A stretch of DNA of 64,000 nucleotides from Oscillospiraceae bacterium. GTDB lineage: Bacteria; Bacillota; Clostridia; Oscillospirales; Ruminococcaceae. The notes beneath the pieces were generated by a model. It was not told the DNA's origin and ran no database searches. It was given only the letters and a program-made list of their open reading frames with translations. Below are positions 27,319 through 36,458 of this stretch, one piece after another; position 1 is the first letter of the stretch, and each line of letters opens with the position of its first letter. The DNA lies in assembly GCA_028720105.1 (NCBI GenBank), contig JAQYLI010000025.1:1-64000 (forward strand), read 5' to 3'. Both the position numbers and the translations under genes were made by a program.

Positions 27319-29544
27319 ATGCGTTCTTATATGAAAGCCGCAGGACTTCTTACCGCTGCGGCAATGAGCTTTTCAATACTTGCCGCCTGCGGAAAGACCG
27401 ATGCTCCGACAGACGGCTCCGAAAGCTCTCAGACCGAGCAGGCGCAGGTTGAACAGCTTGCAGATGTATATGAAAATCCCGACTGGTCATACGGTCAGGT
27501 AGCTATCGGCGGCGGCGGATTTGTCACGGGAATAGTAAGCACCTGCGAAGCGGGGCTTTTCTATGCAAGGACTGACGTGGGCGGTGCCTACAGATGGGAC
27601 AATGACGCACAGAAATGGATAGCCCTTAACTACGACATTTCCGATGATGACAAGGGACTTCTGGGCATTGACGGAATTGCTGTGGATCCGAATAATGCGG
27701 CTAATGTATATCTTGCCGCAGGAACATCATATTTCAGCAATGCAAAGACCTGTATCCTTGTTTCCCACGATTACGGCGAGCATTTCAAGCAGGTAGATGT
27801 TTCCGACCTTATCAAGGTCCACGGAAACGGTATGGGCAGAGGAAACGGCGAGAGAATTGCCGTTGACCCCAATAACAGCGACATTATCTACTGCGGCGGC
27901 AGAACAGGCGGAATGATACGCAGCCTTGACTCGGGCGAGACCTGGGAAAAGGTGGAGTCCTTCCCCGTAAACGCCACCGCCAACGAAAACGGCATAAACA
28001 TCATTCTCTTTGACAAGGAGCGCTCAAGGATATATGCAGGCGTTTCCCGTTCCAAGGAGGATAATATCTACTATTCCGATGACGCGGGCGAAAGCTGGAG
28101 CGTTCTTCCCGGCTCAGAGGAAGCGGCAAAGAAATATATGCCCCAGCGCTTTGACCTTAACTCCAAGGGTGAGCTTTTCGTATCCTACGGCAACAAGGAA
28201 GGCCCCTGGAACTCCGTTCAGGGCACGCTTTACAAGTACAGCCCCGACAGCGGCAGCGCCGAGGAGATAAAGGTGGTAAGCTGGACGGTGGGCGATATCG
28301 TTATTGACCCCACTAATGACGACAATATGGTACTCGTCACCTCCGAGGTATGGAAGGAGCAGCCCAACGGCGCATACGGAGACAAATTCTTCCGCACCAC
28401 CGACGGCGGCAAGACCTGGGAAGACCTGGACGGCAAATACACAATGTCCACAAACGGTATGGACTGGATATCCAATGCGGCAATCCACTGGTGCAGCTCC
28501 CTTGCAATGGACAGCGGCAATTCAAACAGGATACTTGTAAACTCGGGCAACGGCATATTTGCCTGCGACAATATCTGGGACGAAAACCCCGAGATATATT
28601 TTGAAGCAAGAGGAATTGAGGAGGTAGTTCCCGAGGATATCGTTTCCTATGCGGATTATCCTCTTATCACCGCCATCGGAGATTTTGACGGCTTTATCCA
28701 CGAGGATATTTTCACATCTGCAGAGCGCCATTCCAAACAGATAGGCTCCTGCACAAGCATTGCGGTGGCAGCCCTTGACCATAATATATGGGCAAAGGTT
28801 GGCGGAGATGAGTCAAATATGCTCCTTACATACACCACCGACGGCGGCAAGACCTGGAGCGATATAACCAATTCCCCCGACAGCGGCAAGGTGCTTTACA
28901 AGGGCAAGCTTGCCCTCACCGCCGACGGCTCTGCGCTTATCTGGAGCCCCTCCAACGGACTCTTTGCATACCGCACCGAGAACTGGGGACAGACCTGGGA
29001 AAAGGTTGAGGGCATTGCAGGCAGCGGAGGTGTTTACCTTATCGGTGACCCCGTTAACAAGGACTACGTTTACGGCAGCAGCAACGGTACGGTTTTTGTA
29101 AGCTCGGACGGCGGAAAGAGCTTTAAGAAAAAATATGACACATCTTCACAATACAAGCGCCTTGCCATTGCTCCCGGTATCGAGGGCACCTTCTACGTTC
29201 CCGGAGGAGGAGGCGGACTTCTGGTTTCCACCGACCACGGCGAGAGCTTCTCAATTGTTCCGGGACTTAAATTCTGCGACGCAGTAGGTCTCGGAAAGCC
29301 TAAGAAGGACGGCGACCCCTACGTTATCTACGTAAGCGGAACTCCCAAGGAAGAGGGCGCAGTCAAGGGCTTCTATATGAGCGAGGACAACGGTGAGAGC
29401 TGGGTAAGAGTAAACGACGACCTTCATCAGTTCGGCGGAATAGGCAACGGCGAATTTATTGCGGGCGATATGAACGTTTACGGCAGATGCTACATAGCCA
29501 CTGTTGGTCTCGGAATTGCCTACTGCGACAAGAACGAGAAGTAA
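27319..29544 (+). CDS. GH74 xyloglucanase-type glycosidase, lipoprotein
   Basis: GH74 enzymes cut the glucan backbone of xyloglucan, a plant cell-wall hemicellulose. The protein (741 residues) has a signal peptide with a lipobox ending at C24 (SILAACGK) and a Ser/Glu/Gln-rich spacer to about residue 50. It then forms a double seven-bladed propeller with repeated SxDxGxSW/DGGKTW Asp-box motifs. The expected catalytic Asp near the start is D86 in FYARTDVGGAYRWD, and the second is likely D455 in TAIGDFDGFIHED. No carbohydrate-binding or dockerin domain follows, so it is a cell-surface anchored enzyme and not a cellulosomal one. GAAAGGATG precedes the ATG. Confidence 0.92.
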   Translation: MRSYMKAAGLLTAAAMSFSILAACGKTDAPTDGSESSQTEQAQVEQLADVYENPDWSYGQVAIGGGGFVTGIVSTCEAGLFYARTDVGGAYRWDNDAQKWIALNYDISDDDKGLLGIDGIAVDPNNAANVYLAAGTSYFSNAKTCILVSHDYGEHFKQVDVSDLIKVHGNGMGRGNGERIAVDPNNSDIIYCGGRTGGMIRSLDSGETWEKVESFPVNATANENGINIILFDKERSRIYAGVSRSKEDNIYYSDDAGESWSVLPGSEEAAKKYMPQRFDLNSKGELFVSYGNKEGPWNSVQGTLYKYSPDSGSAEEIKVVSWTVGDIVIDPTNDDNMVLVTSEVWKEQPNGAYGDKFFRTTDGGKTWEDLDGKYTMSTNGMDWISNAAIHWCSSLAMDSGNSNRILVNSGNGIFACDNIWDENPEIYFEARGIEEVVPEDIVSYADYPLITAIGDFDGFIHEDIFTSAERHSKQIGSCTSIAVAALDHNIWAKVGGDESNMLLTYTTDGGKTWSDITNSPDSGKVLYKGKLALTADGSALIWSPSNGLFAYRTENWGQTWEKVEGIAGSGGVYLIGDPVNKDYVYGSSNGTVFVSSDGGKSFKKKYDTSSQYKRLAIAPGIEGTFYVPGGGGGLLVSTDHGESFSIVPGLKFCDAVGLGKPKKDGDPYVIYVSGTPKEEGAVKGFYMSEDNGESWVRVNDDLHQFGGIGNGEFIAGDMNVYGRCYIATVGLGIAYCDKNEK

Positions 29545-29580
29545 AGTTATAAAATCAGATTAAAAAAATAGGAAAATCCC

Positions 29581-29911
29581 TTGACAAATCCGCAAAACCG
29601 TGATATACTGTAGTAAATCAAATACCTTAAACCGCTGAAGCGGAGATAACGGCAGGTATGACCTTACAGAGAGTCCGGGGCGCTGGGAACCGGGCAGGAT
29701 ACAGCTTGTCAAATGGACCGCTGAGGGCTTCGAGGAAATGGCGGTGCTTTCGTCAGAGTATTCGCAGACGTGTGGGCATACGTTATTTGCCGGGGATATG
29801 TCAGTATCCTGCTAAGAGCGCAGCAAGGCTGCGAATCAAGGTGGTACCGCGGATAAGTAAATTTATTCGTCCTTGACGGAAATCATTTTCTGTCAAGGGC
29901 GTTTTTGTTTT
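29581..29911 (+). ncRNA. T-box riboswitch (tryptophan) with its promoter
   Basis: A promoter TTGACA (29581-29586) / TATACT (29604-29609), spacer 17, opens a 300-base leader. Stem I holds an AGAGA K-turn-like element and, at 29714-29716, a TGG triplet followed by ACCGCTGAG, the usual context of a specifier codon. The T-box itself (AGGTGGTACCGCGG, 29839-29852) and a terminator (TCCTTGAC / GTCAAGG followed by a T-run, 29868-29910) follow. TGG specifies tRNA-Trp, matching the trpB gene downstream. Uncharged tRNA-Trp should favour the antiterminator and turn the gene on. Confidence 0.93.
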
Positions 29912-29962
29912 TGACGGAAAAATCAGACTCATATCAAAATACAGAAAACGGAGGAAAAAGCT

Positions 29963-31180
29963 ATGAACTTCAACGGCACAGAATTTGACACCTATTTCAA
30001 GAACTACCCCGACAGCAATGGTTATTTCGGCAAATACGGCGGAGCATATATCCCCGACGAGCTGAAAAAGGCTATGGACGAGATAACAGAAGCCTATTTC
30101 ACCATCTGCAAATCCAGCAAATTCATCGGCGAGCTTCGCAGGATAAGAAAGGAATTTCAGGGCAGACCCACCCCCGTTTCCTACCTTGAAAGGCTTTCAA
30201 ACAGTCTTGGGAATGTTCAGCTTTACGTAAAGCGTGAGGACCTTAATCACACAGGCGCTCACAAGCTCAATCACTGTATGGGCGAGGCTCTCCTTGCAAA
30301 ATATATGGGCAAGAAAAAGGTCATTGCCGAAACAGGCGCAGGTCAGCACGGCGTTGCTCTTGCCACCGCTGCCGCATATTTCGGTCTTGAGTGCGACATC
30401 TATATGGGCGCTGTTGATATAAAGAAGCAGGCTCCCAACGTTGCAAGAATGAAAATCCTGGGTGCAAACGTTGTTGAGGTAACAGACGGTCTTGCTACCC
30501 TCAAGGAAGCTGTTGACGCAGCATTTGCCGCATATATGAAGGAATACAAGGACTGCATTTACTGCATAGGCTCCGTTGTAGGTCCTCACCCATTCCCTAT
30601 GATGGTAAGGGATTTCCAAAGCGTTGTTGGAATTGAAGCGAGAGAGCAGTTTATTGAAATGACGGGAGAGCTTCCCGACGCTGTTGTTGCCTGCGTAGGC
30701 GGCGGCTCAAATGCAATGGGAATGTTCTCGGGCTTCTTAAATGACCCCGTTGATATTTACGGCGTTGAGCCTCTGGGCAGAGGTACGGCTCTTGGTGACC
30801 ACGCCGCAAGCCTTACCTACGGCGAGGAGGGCGTAATGCACGGTTTCAACAGCATTATGCTCAAGGACGAAAACGGCGAACCTGCTCCCGTTTACTCCGT
30901 TGCCAGCGGACTTGACTACCCCTCTTCGGGTCCCGAGCACGCATTCCTCCACGACCTCGGCAGAGTAAAGTATGATGTGGTAAACGACGAGGAGACCATT
31001 GACGCATTCTTCACCCTTTCGAGAATGGAGGGCATTATACCTGCCATTGAAAGCTCCCACGCTGTTGCATATGCGATGAAGCTTGCAAAGAAGATGGAAA
31101 AGGGCTCTATCCTCATCAACCTCTCGGGCAGAGGCGACAAGGATATGGATTATATCATTGAAAAGTACGGTATAAGATAA
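29963..31180 (+). CDS. trpB: Tryptophan synthase beta chain TrpB
   Basis: TrpB joins indole and serine to give tryptophan using pyridoxal phosphate. The 405-residue protein contains the PLP lysine K101 in HTGAHKLNH, the [10 protein letters not shown] substrate loop, the glycine-rich PLP phosphate site ([10 protein letters not shown]) and [17 protein letters not shown], all canonical TrpB1 features. GGAGG precedes the ATG. The gene is alone: no trpA follows, and a terminator comes right after. It is controlled by the TGG T-box upstream. It may complement a TrpA elsewhere or salvage indole from the gut community; the latter is inference. Confidence 0.95.
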   Translation: MNFNGTEFDTYFKNYPDSNGYFGKYGGAYIPDELKKAMDEITEAYFTICKSSKFIGELRRIRKEFQGRPTPVSYLERLSNSLGNVQLYVKREDLNHTGAHKLNHCMGEALLAKYMGKKKVIAETGAGQHGVALATAAAYFGLECDIYMGAVDIKKQAPNVARMKILGANVVEVTDGLATLKEAVDAAFAAYMKEYKDCIYCIGSVVGPHPFPMMVRDFQSVVGIEAREQFIEMTGELPDAVVACVGGGSNAMGMFSGFLNDPVDIYGVEPLGRGTALGDHAASLTYGEEGVMHGFNSIMLKDENGEPAPVYSVASGLDYPSSGPEHAFLHDLGRVKYDVVNDEETIDAFFTLSRMEGIIPAIESSHAVAYAMKLAKKMEKGSILINLSGRGDKDMDYIIEKYGIR

Positions 31181-31201
31181 ATACATTTTCCCACTCAGGA
31201 A

Positions 31202-31235
31202 GCCGCTTCCGGTACAATTTCGGAAGCGGCTTTTT
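31202..31235 (+). terminator. Terminator of trpB
   Basis: The 10-bp perfect stem GCCGCTTCCG / CGGAAGCGGC with a 9-base loop, followed by five T residues. Confidence 0.92.
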
Positions 31236-31251
31236 GCGGGTGACGGCCCGC
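31236..31251. repeat. Isolated terminal hairpin of the dispersed repeat (copy E)
   Basis: GCGGGTGACGGCCCGC differs at one base from the terminal hairpin GCGGGTGACGACCCGC of copies B and C. Nothing else of the element is recognisable here. It directly follows the trpB terminator. The rest of the stretch up to 31436 is AT-rich and probably carries the next gene's promoter. Confidence 0.5.
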
Positions 31252-31436
31252 TCAATTATGAACAAAATGCAAGTTTATAATTTGCAAAATGCATATTTTA
31301 CAGAATTTCTCTGATATTTACCGTATTTTATCTTATTTTTATGGTAGCAAACGGTGGATTTTTATGGTATATTTTATTTGCAAAAGAAAAATCCGAATAA
31401 AGGATATGCAAAAAGTTCTGCGAAAGGGGAAGCCCT

Positions 31437-32129
31437 ATGGATAATTACGTTATAACCATTGCCCGAGGCTTCGGAAGCGGAGGAAAGCATATCGGAATGG
31501 CTCTTTCAAAAAGGCTCGGTATCCCCTGCTACGACAGCCAGATACTTGCAATGGCTTCAAATTACAGTGGAATAAGCAAGGATCTCTTCGTTCAGGTGGA
31601 CGAAAAGCTGAGAGGCTATCATCTCCTAAAACGGCTGATGAAGACTCCCAACACCGACGAGGTTGTCCAGCCTACCGACAAAAGCTTCATTTCCGATGTT
31701 AACCTCTACAACATTCAGGCGAGGATAATAAGGGAGCTTGGCAAAAACCAGTCCTGCATTATAATCGGCAAATGCGCAAATCACGTTCTCCGTGATTATG
31801 ACAATGTGGTCAGCGTGTATGTTGAAGCCCCCCGAAAGGATTGTGTGGAGTCTATCACAAATCTTCTCGGTGTTACCGAGGACGAGGCAAACAAGCTTAT
31901 ATATCAGACCGACAGATACAGAGCTGATTACTACAAATACTACACAGGCGGCGAGAACTGGACAAATCCCGTTCTTTACGATATGACCCTTAACACCGCC
32001 CGTATCGGCAGAGACAAATGCGCCGAGCTTATCGTGGAATATCTGAAAATAAAGCTTGGCAGCGATATTCTTGAAAAAAAGGGTACTGTGGAAAATGACA
32101 AGGCGCTTGCAGCCCTGAATTTAATTTAA
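31437..32129 (+). CDS. Cytidylate kinase-like family protein
   Basis: This is a P-loop nucleotide kinase-like protein of the clostridial cytidylate-kinase-like family. The N-terminus ITIARGFGSGGKHIGMALSKRLG is a Walker A variant (G-F-G-S-G-G-K). The CIIIGKCANHVLRDY segment and the Arg-rich lid (RKDCVESITNLLG) are typical. The 230-residue product lacks clear CMP-specific residues, so its substrate is unknown. GAAAGGGG lies upstream of the ATG. It is monocistronic, with a terminator before urtA. Family members are widespread in gut clostridia and poorly characterised. Confidence 0.8.
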   Translation: MDNYVITIARGFGSGGKHIGMALSKRLGIPCYDSQILAMASNYSGISKDLFVQVDEKLRGYHLLKRLMKTPNTDEVVQPTDKSFISDVNLYNIQARIIRELGKNQSCIIIGKCANHVLRDYDNVVSVYVEAPRKDCVESITNLLGVTEDEANKLIYQTDRYRADYYKYYTGGENWTNPVLYDMTLNTARIGRDKCAELIVEYLKIKLGSDILEKKGTVENDKALAALNLI

Positions 32130-32146
32130 CTTAATTTCGGCAACGG

Positions 32147-32187
32147 AGCCGACGGAGATGTGGAAAGAGTCTCCGCCGGCTTTTTTG
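32147..32187 (+). terminator. Terminator after the kinase-like gene
   Basis: The stem AGCCGACGGAGA / TCTCCGCCGGCT (one mismatch) is followed by six T residues. It separates the kinase gene from the urea transport operon. Confidence 0.88.
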
Positions 32188-32225
32188 TATATTTGCAATT
32201 TGCATTTATAAGGAGAGGAATTTTT

Positions 32226-33506
32226 ATGAAAAAGTTCAGTATGAAAATGATCGCCGCTTTTGCTGCGGCAGGAATGATGGCTCTGAGCCTTGCAGGCTGC
32301 GGCGGCAGCGCAGGCACATCTTCGGGCGGCTCCGAAAGCACAGATGGAGCTGCTCCTGCGGCTTCGGGAGATGATACCGTTAAGGTGGGACTTCTCCACT
32401 CTCTCACAGGCTCAATGGCAATAAGCGAAAAAGCTGTAAGAGACGCTGAGGTGCTTGCTATTGAAGAGATAAACGCCGCAGGCGGAGTTCTGGGCAAGCA
32501 GATAGTTTATGTTGAGGAGGACGGCGCTTCCGAGCCTTCCACATTTGCCACAAAGGCTGAAAAGCTTGTGGACAGCGAAAAGGTCAAAACAGTTTTCGGC
32601 TGCTGGACATCCTCTTCAAGAAAGGCTGTAAAGCCCGTTTTCGAGGATTACAATTCCCTGCTCTGGTATCCCGTTCAGTATGAGGGTATGGAGCAGTCGC
32701 CCAACATCGTTTACACAGGTGCGGCTCCCAATCAGCAGATAGTTCCCGCTATCGAGTATCTCATTGACAAGGGCTACAAGAAATTCTTCCTTTTAGGCTC
32801 TGATTACGTATTCCCCAGAACTGCAAATATGATTATCACCGCTCAGGTAAATGCCGCAGGCTGTGAAGTAGTGGGCGAGGAATATGCGGATATGGATCAG
32901 ACCGATTTCGCCGCTATCATCGGTAAGATAGAAGCAGCTCAGCCCGAGGTCATCATCAACACCTTAAACGGCACAGGCAACGTTTCCTTCTTCAAGCAGA
33001 TGGCTGAGAAGAATTACACAAGCGCAAACTATATGACAATGTCCTTCTCCATTGCGGAGGAAGAGGTTGCAACTATCGGTGCAGATATCCTCAAGGGTCA
33101 TATGGTTTCCTGGAACTACTATCAGACCACCGAGACAGATGTGAACAAGGCCTTCGTTGCGGCTTACAAGGCAAAGTTCGGCGAGACAAGAGTTACCTCC
33201 GACCCTGCAGAGGCAGCATATGACGCTGTTTATCTCTGGAAGGCAGCCTGCGAAAAGGCAGGAAGCTTTGAGGTGGACGATGTTCTCGGAGCTATCCGTA
33301 CAGGCGAAATTTCCTTTGACGCTCCCGAGGGCACAGTTACCATCAACGGCGAGAACCAGCACCTTACCAAGCCCGTAAGAATTGGCGAGGTAAGAGAGGA
33401 CGGCCTTATCTACGAGGTTTACTCAACACCCTCCGCTGTTGACCCCGATCCCTATCTTACTACATATGACTGGGCTGTTGCGGCAGGCATTCAGCCTATC
33501 GAATAA
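32226..33506 (+). CDS. urtA: Urea ABC transporter, substrate-binding lipoprotein UrtA
   Basis: UrtA captures urea outside the membrane for the UrtBCDE transporter. The protein begins with a lipoprotein signal (lipobox LSLAGCGG, Cys near residue 24) and a Gly/Ser linker. It has the UrtA-specific stretch VGLLHSLTGSMAISEKAV, then EDGASEPSTFA, VFGCWTSSSRKAVKPVFEDY and SPNIVYTGAAPNQQ, which set it apart from branched-chain amino-acid binding proteins. 426 residues from the ATG at 32226, which follows AAGGAGAGG; an earlier in-frame start at 32160 lies within the terminator. It heads a five-gene operon. No urease genes are visible in the window. Confidence 0.96.
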   Translation: MKKFSMKMIAAFAAAGMMALSLAGCGGSAGTSSGGSESTDGAAPAASGDDTVKVGLLHSLTGSMAISEKAVRDAEVLAIEEINAAGGVLGKQIVYVEEDGASEPSTFATKAEKLVDSEKVKTVFGCWTSSSRKAVKPVFEDYNSLLWYPVQYEGMEQSPNIVYTGAAPNQQIVPAIEYLIDKGYKKFFLLGSDYVFPRTANMIITAQVNAAGCEVVGEEYADMDQTDFAAIIGKIEAAQPEVIINTLNGTGNVSFFKQMAEKNYTSANYMTMSFSIAEEEVATIGADILKGHMVSWNYYQTTETDVNKAFVAAYKAKFGETRVTSDPAEAAYDAVYLWKAACEKAGSFEVDDVLGAIRTGEISFDAPEGTVTINGENQHLTKPVRIGEVREDGLIYEVYSTPSAVDPDPYLTTYDWAVAAGIQPIE

Positions 33507-33571
33507 CACGTTTTAACAAATGTTCCCGGGAGGAGCCGCTCCCCCTGCGCTTCTCCCGTGATATTGTTTCG

Positions 33572-33607
33572 TAAGCTTCGGAATAATACCCGATATTCCG
33601 AAGCTTA
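33572..33607 (+). promoter_or_regulatory. Strong intercistronic hairpin between urtA and urtB
   Basis: A perfect 14-bp inverted repeat, TAAGCTTCGGAATA (33572-33585) and TATTCCGAAGCTTA (33594-33607), with an 8-base loop, but no T-run after it. Such hairpins after binding-protein genes are known to protect the upstream message and lower expression of the membrane genes. A second, imperfect stem lies at 33522-33559. Confidence 0.75.
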
Positions 33608-33636
33608 TGAATTTCCCCGAAAGGATGAGTATTTCT

Positions 33637-34542
33637 ATGGAACAGTTTATCACCACCCTGTTCAACGGACTTAGTCTCAGCTCCATAATTCTTCTCACGT
33701 CCCTGGGACTTGCGGTCACATTCGGACTTATGAGAGTTATCAATATGGCTCACGGCGAATTTGTTATGATTGGAGCCTATATGACATATGTGGTGCAGCA
33801 GATATTCGTGAAATTTTTGCCCGAAAGTATCAGGGATATTTACTACATAGTTTCCATTCCCGTGGCATTCGGAGTGGCGTTTCTTCTCGGAAGTCTCCTG
33901 GAGAGGTTCGTTATCTCAAGGCTTTACGGCAGAGAGATAGACAGTCTCCTTGCTACCTGGGGAATAAGCCTTATTCTCCAGCAGGCGGCAAGAAGCATTT
34001 TCGGCACTCAGGGCGTGAATGTAACCGCTCCCTCCTTCCTGAAAGGCGGTATCGAAATAGGCGGCTGCACATTTTCCTACAACCGAATTTTCATTTTCGT
34101 AATGGTGCTGCTTTGCCTGCTTATCGTTTGGGTTATAATGTACAAGTCAAATTTCGGCAAGCAGATGAGAGCCGTTATGCAGAACAGACCTATGGCGCAG
34201 TGTATGGGAATAAATTCAAGACGGGTGGACAACATCACCTTTGCTCTCGGCTCGGGTCTTGCGGGAATTGCAGGCTGCTCGGTGGCTCTGCTCGGCTCGA
34301 TCGACTCCACCGTGGGACAAAGCTATATCGTAAATTCCTTTATGGCGGTAGTTCTGGGCGGCGTGGGCAAGCTTGCCGGTACTGTGGTAGGTTCAACAAT
34401 TATCGGCTCGGCAAGCATATTCACCGAAAATTATACCTCGTCCACCATTGCAAAGGCTATTGTTCTTCTTATCGTTATCGTGTTTTTGCAGAAGCGTCCT
34501 CAGGGTCTCTTCGTTATCAAGAGCAGAAACTTAGACGAATAA
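33637..34542 (+). CDS. urtB: Urea ABC transporter, permease UrtB
   Basis: UrtB is one of two LivH/LivM-like membrane subunits forming the urea channel. The 301-residue protein has about eight hydrophobic helices and the UrtB pattern LGLAVTFGLMRVINMAHGEFVMIGAY near the start, with GSGLAGIAGCSVALLGSIDSTVGQSY and AVVLGGVGKLAGTVVGS further on. I prefer the ATG at 33637, twelve bases after AAAGG; the ATG at 33625 touches that site. It lies about 130 bases after urtA, with a stable hairpin between them, and 21 bases before urtC. Confidence 0.95.
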   Translation: MEQFITTLFNGLSLSSIILLTSLGLAVTFGLMRVINMAHGEFVMIGAYMTYVVQQIFVKFLPESIRDIYYIVSIPVAFGVAFLLGSLLERFVISRLYGREIDSLLATWGISLILQQAARSIFGTQGVNVTAPSFLKGGIEIGGCTFSYNRIFIFVMVLLCLLIVWVIMYKSNFGKQMRAVMQNRPMAQCMGINSRRVDNITFALGSGLAGIAGCSVALLGSIDSTVGQSYIVNSFMAVVLGGVGKLAGTVVGSTIIGSASIFTENYTSSTIAKAIVLLIVIVFLQKRPQGLFVIKSRNLDE

Positions 34543-34563
34543 CAGGGAAAGGAGTTTTCTCAC

Positions 34564-35664
34564 GTGAAAGATATGCTTAAAAAGCAGGGCAGCAATATCT
34601 GCTTTGCATTTATTGTTCTTCTCCTCGCCCTTGTTCCCGTAATGTTTTCGGCAGGGCTGATGAACAGCTCAACGGTGCTGTTTTTAGGCAAATGCATAGC
34701 GTTTGCGGTAGTGGCAATGGGACTTGACCTTATATGGGGCTACACAGGCATACTGAGCCTCGGTCACGGACTTTACTTCGCTCTGGGCGGCTATGCAATG
34801 GCTATGTATTTAAAGCTCCAAAGCACAGGCGGAAAGATCACCGACTTTATGCACACGGGCGGACTTGAGGAGCTGCCCCTTGTATGGAAGCCCTTTCTGA
34901 ACCTCCCCCTGTCCATTGTGATGATAATACTTGTGCCCACAGTCGTTTCGGGAGTTATCGGATATTTCATCTTCAAGAGCAGAGTAAAGGGCGTTTACTT
35001 TTCAATTATTTCACAGGCGCTGACCTGGGCGGCATATTCCATGTTTATCGCCCTCTCTCCCTACACAAACGGAAATGTGGGCATCACCGAGATAAAGTCG
35101 GTATTCGGCAGCATTAAGGGCGAGGCAAACAGGGGCAATATGTTCCTGCTGTTCTACATCTCCCTCGGCATTATGATACTTATTTATGCCCTCTGCAAAT
35201 TCCTTGTGGGCAGAAAATTTGGCAAGCTGCTTATCGCCATAAGAGACGGCGAGAACCGCACTTATTTCTCGGGCTACAGGGTAAGCCGCTACAAGACCTT
35301 TGTTTATGTTCTGTCCGCTGTTATCGCTGCAATTGCAGGTGCGGTATTCGTTAACTTCAACGGCAGCATCACCCCCTCTCAGATGACCATAGCTTACTCC
35401 ATCACAATGGTAATATGGGTGGCTATCGGCGGCAGAGGAACCATTATCGGCGCAGTTATCGGAGCGTTCCTTATCAACCTCTGCGAGTATAATCTCAGCT
35501 CGGGTGCAATGGTGGAAATTTGGCAGTACCTTATCGGTGCGCTGTTCTGCATTACCATTCTTTTCTTCAAGGGCGGCATTGTGGGATTTGTAAAGGATCA
35601 TTTCCCGGGCGATAAGAAAGCCGCTCCACAGACACAGGCAAAGACGGAGGAGGCAAAGGTATGA
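34564..35664 (+). CDS. urtC: Urea ABC transporter, permease UrtC
   Basis: UrtC is the second membrane subunit, LivM-like, 366 residues. It has about ten hydrophobic helices and family motifs including MGLDLIWGYTGILSLGHGLYFALGGYAMAMY, and WVAIGGRGTIIGAVIGAFLI. The start is GTG at 34564, with GGAAAGGAG about 10 bases upstream. Its end overlaps the urtD start by four bases (ATGA), indicating translational coupling. The 50-residue insertion containing STGGKITDFMHTGGLEELP between helices is a feature I associate with UrtC rather than LivM. Confidence 0.94.
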   Translation: MKDMLKKQGSNICFAFIVLLLALVPVMFSAGLMNSSTVLFLGKCIAFAVVAMGLDLIWGYTGILSLGHGLYFALGGYAMAMYLKLQSTGGKITDFMHTGGLEELPLVWKPFLNLPLSIVMIILVPTVVSGVIGYFIFKSRVKGVYFSIISQALTWAAYSMFIALSPYTNGNVGITEIKSVFGSIKGEANRGNMFLLFYISLGIMILIYALCKFLVGRKFGKLLIAIRDGENRTYFSGYRVSRYKTFVYVLSAVIAAIAGAVFVNFNGSITPSQMTIAYSITMVIWVAIGGRGTIIGAVIGAFLINLCEYNLSSGAMVEIWQYLIGALFCITILFFKGGIVGFVKDHFPGDKKAAPQTQAKTEEAKV

Positions 35665-36425
35665 CAAACGAAAACATTCTTGAGATAAAGAACATCTCCG
35701 TCTGCTTTGACGGCTTCTACGCACTTACCGATGTGCGGACAAACGTGAAGCGGCATACGGTACATTTCTTCATTGGTCCCAACGGCGCAGGCAAGACCAC
35801 TCTCCTTGACATCATCTGTGCAAAGACCAAGCCCACCTCGGGAAATATTATGTATTACCCCGAGGGCAAAGAGGAAATAAGGCTCACGGGTATGAAGGAG
35901 TACAAGATAGTTGAAGCGGGTATCGGAAGAAAATTTCAGGTGCCGTCGGTGTTTGTAAATCTCACAGTTCTTGACAATATGATACTGTCCCTCAAGGGTC
36001 ACAAGGGAATTTTCGATTCCATATTCGGCAAGCCCTCAAAGGAGGATATGGAAAACATTGACAGCGTTCTTGAAAGAGTAGGGCTTGCGGATAAAAAGGA
36101 CGTCAGGGCAGGCAGCCTTGCCCACGGTCAGAAGCAGTGGCTTGAGATCGGTATGCAGCTTGTTTCAAAGCCCGAGATAATTATGCTTGACGAGCCTGCG
36201 GCGGGTATGGGCAAGCCCGAGACCTTCCGCACGGGTGAGATACTCAAGGATATAAAAAAGGAATGTACCGTTATCGTCATTGAGCACGATATGGATTTCG
36301 TAAAGCAGGCGGCGGATATCGTTACCGTTCTCCACGAGGGCAAAATTCTTATGGAGGGCAATATCTCCGATGTGCTGGCAGATAAGACCGTTCAGGCAGT
36401 TTATCTGGGCAGAGGCGGGGAATGA
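35661..36425 (+). CDS. urtD: Urea ABC transporter, ATPase UrtD
   Basis: UrtD is the LivG-like ATP-binding subunit. The Walker A (GPNGAGKTTLLD), an unusual signature segment (LAHGQKQWLEIGMQL), Walker B (PEIIMLDEPAAGMG) and H-loop (VIEHDMDF) are in order within 254 residues. The signature LAHGQKQWLEI in place of LSGGQ is the known UrtD form and distinguishes it from amino-acid transporter ATPases. It starts within the last codons of urtC and is followed by urtE after 33 bases. Confidence 0.95.
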   Translation: MTNENILEIKNISVCFDGFYALTDVRTNVKRHTVHFFIGPNGAGKTTLLDIICAKTKPTSGNIMYYPEGKEEIRLTGMKEYKIVEAGIGRKFQVPSVFVNLTVLDNMILSLKGHKGIFDSIFGKPSKEDMENIDSVLERVGLADKKDVRAGSLAHGQKQWLEIGMQLVSKPEIIMLDEPAAGMGKPETFRTGEILKDIKKECTVIVIEHDMDFVKQAADIVTVLHEGKILMEGNISDVLADKTVQAVYLGRGGE

Positions 36426-36458
36426 TATCCCGAAATAAAGTCGAAGGGTTGATATTTG

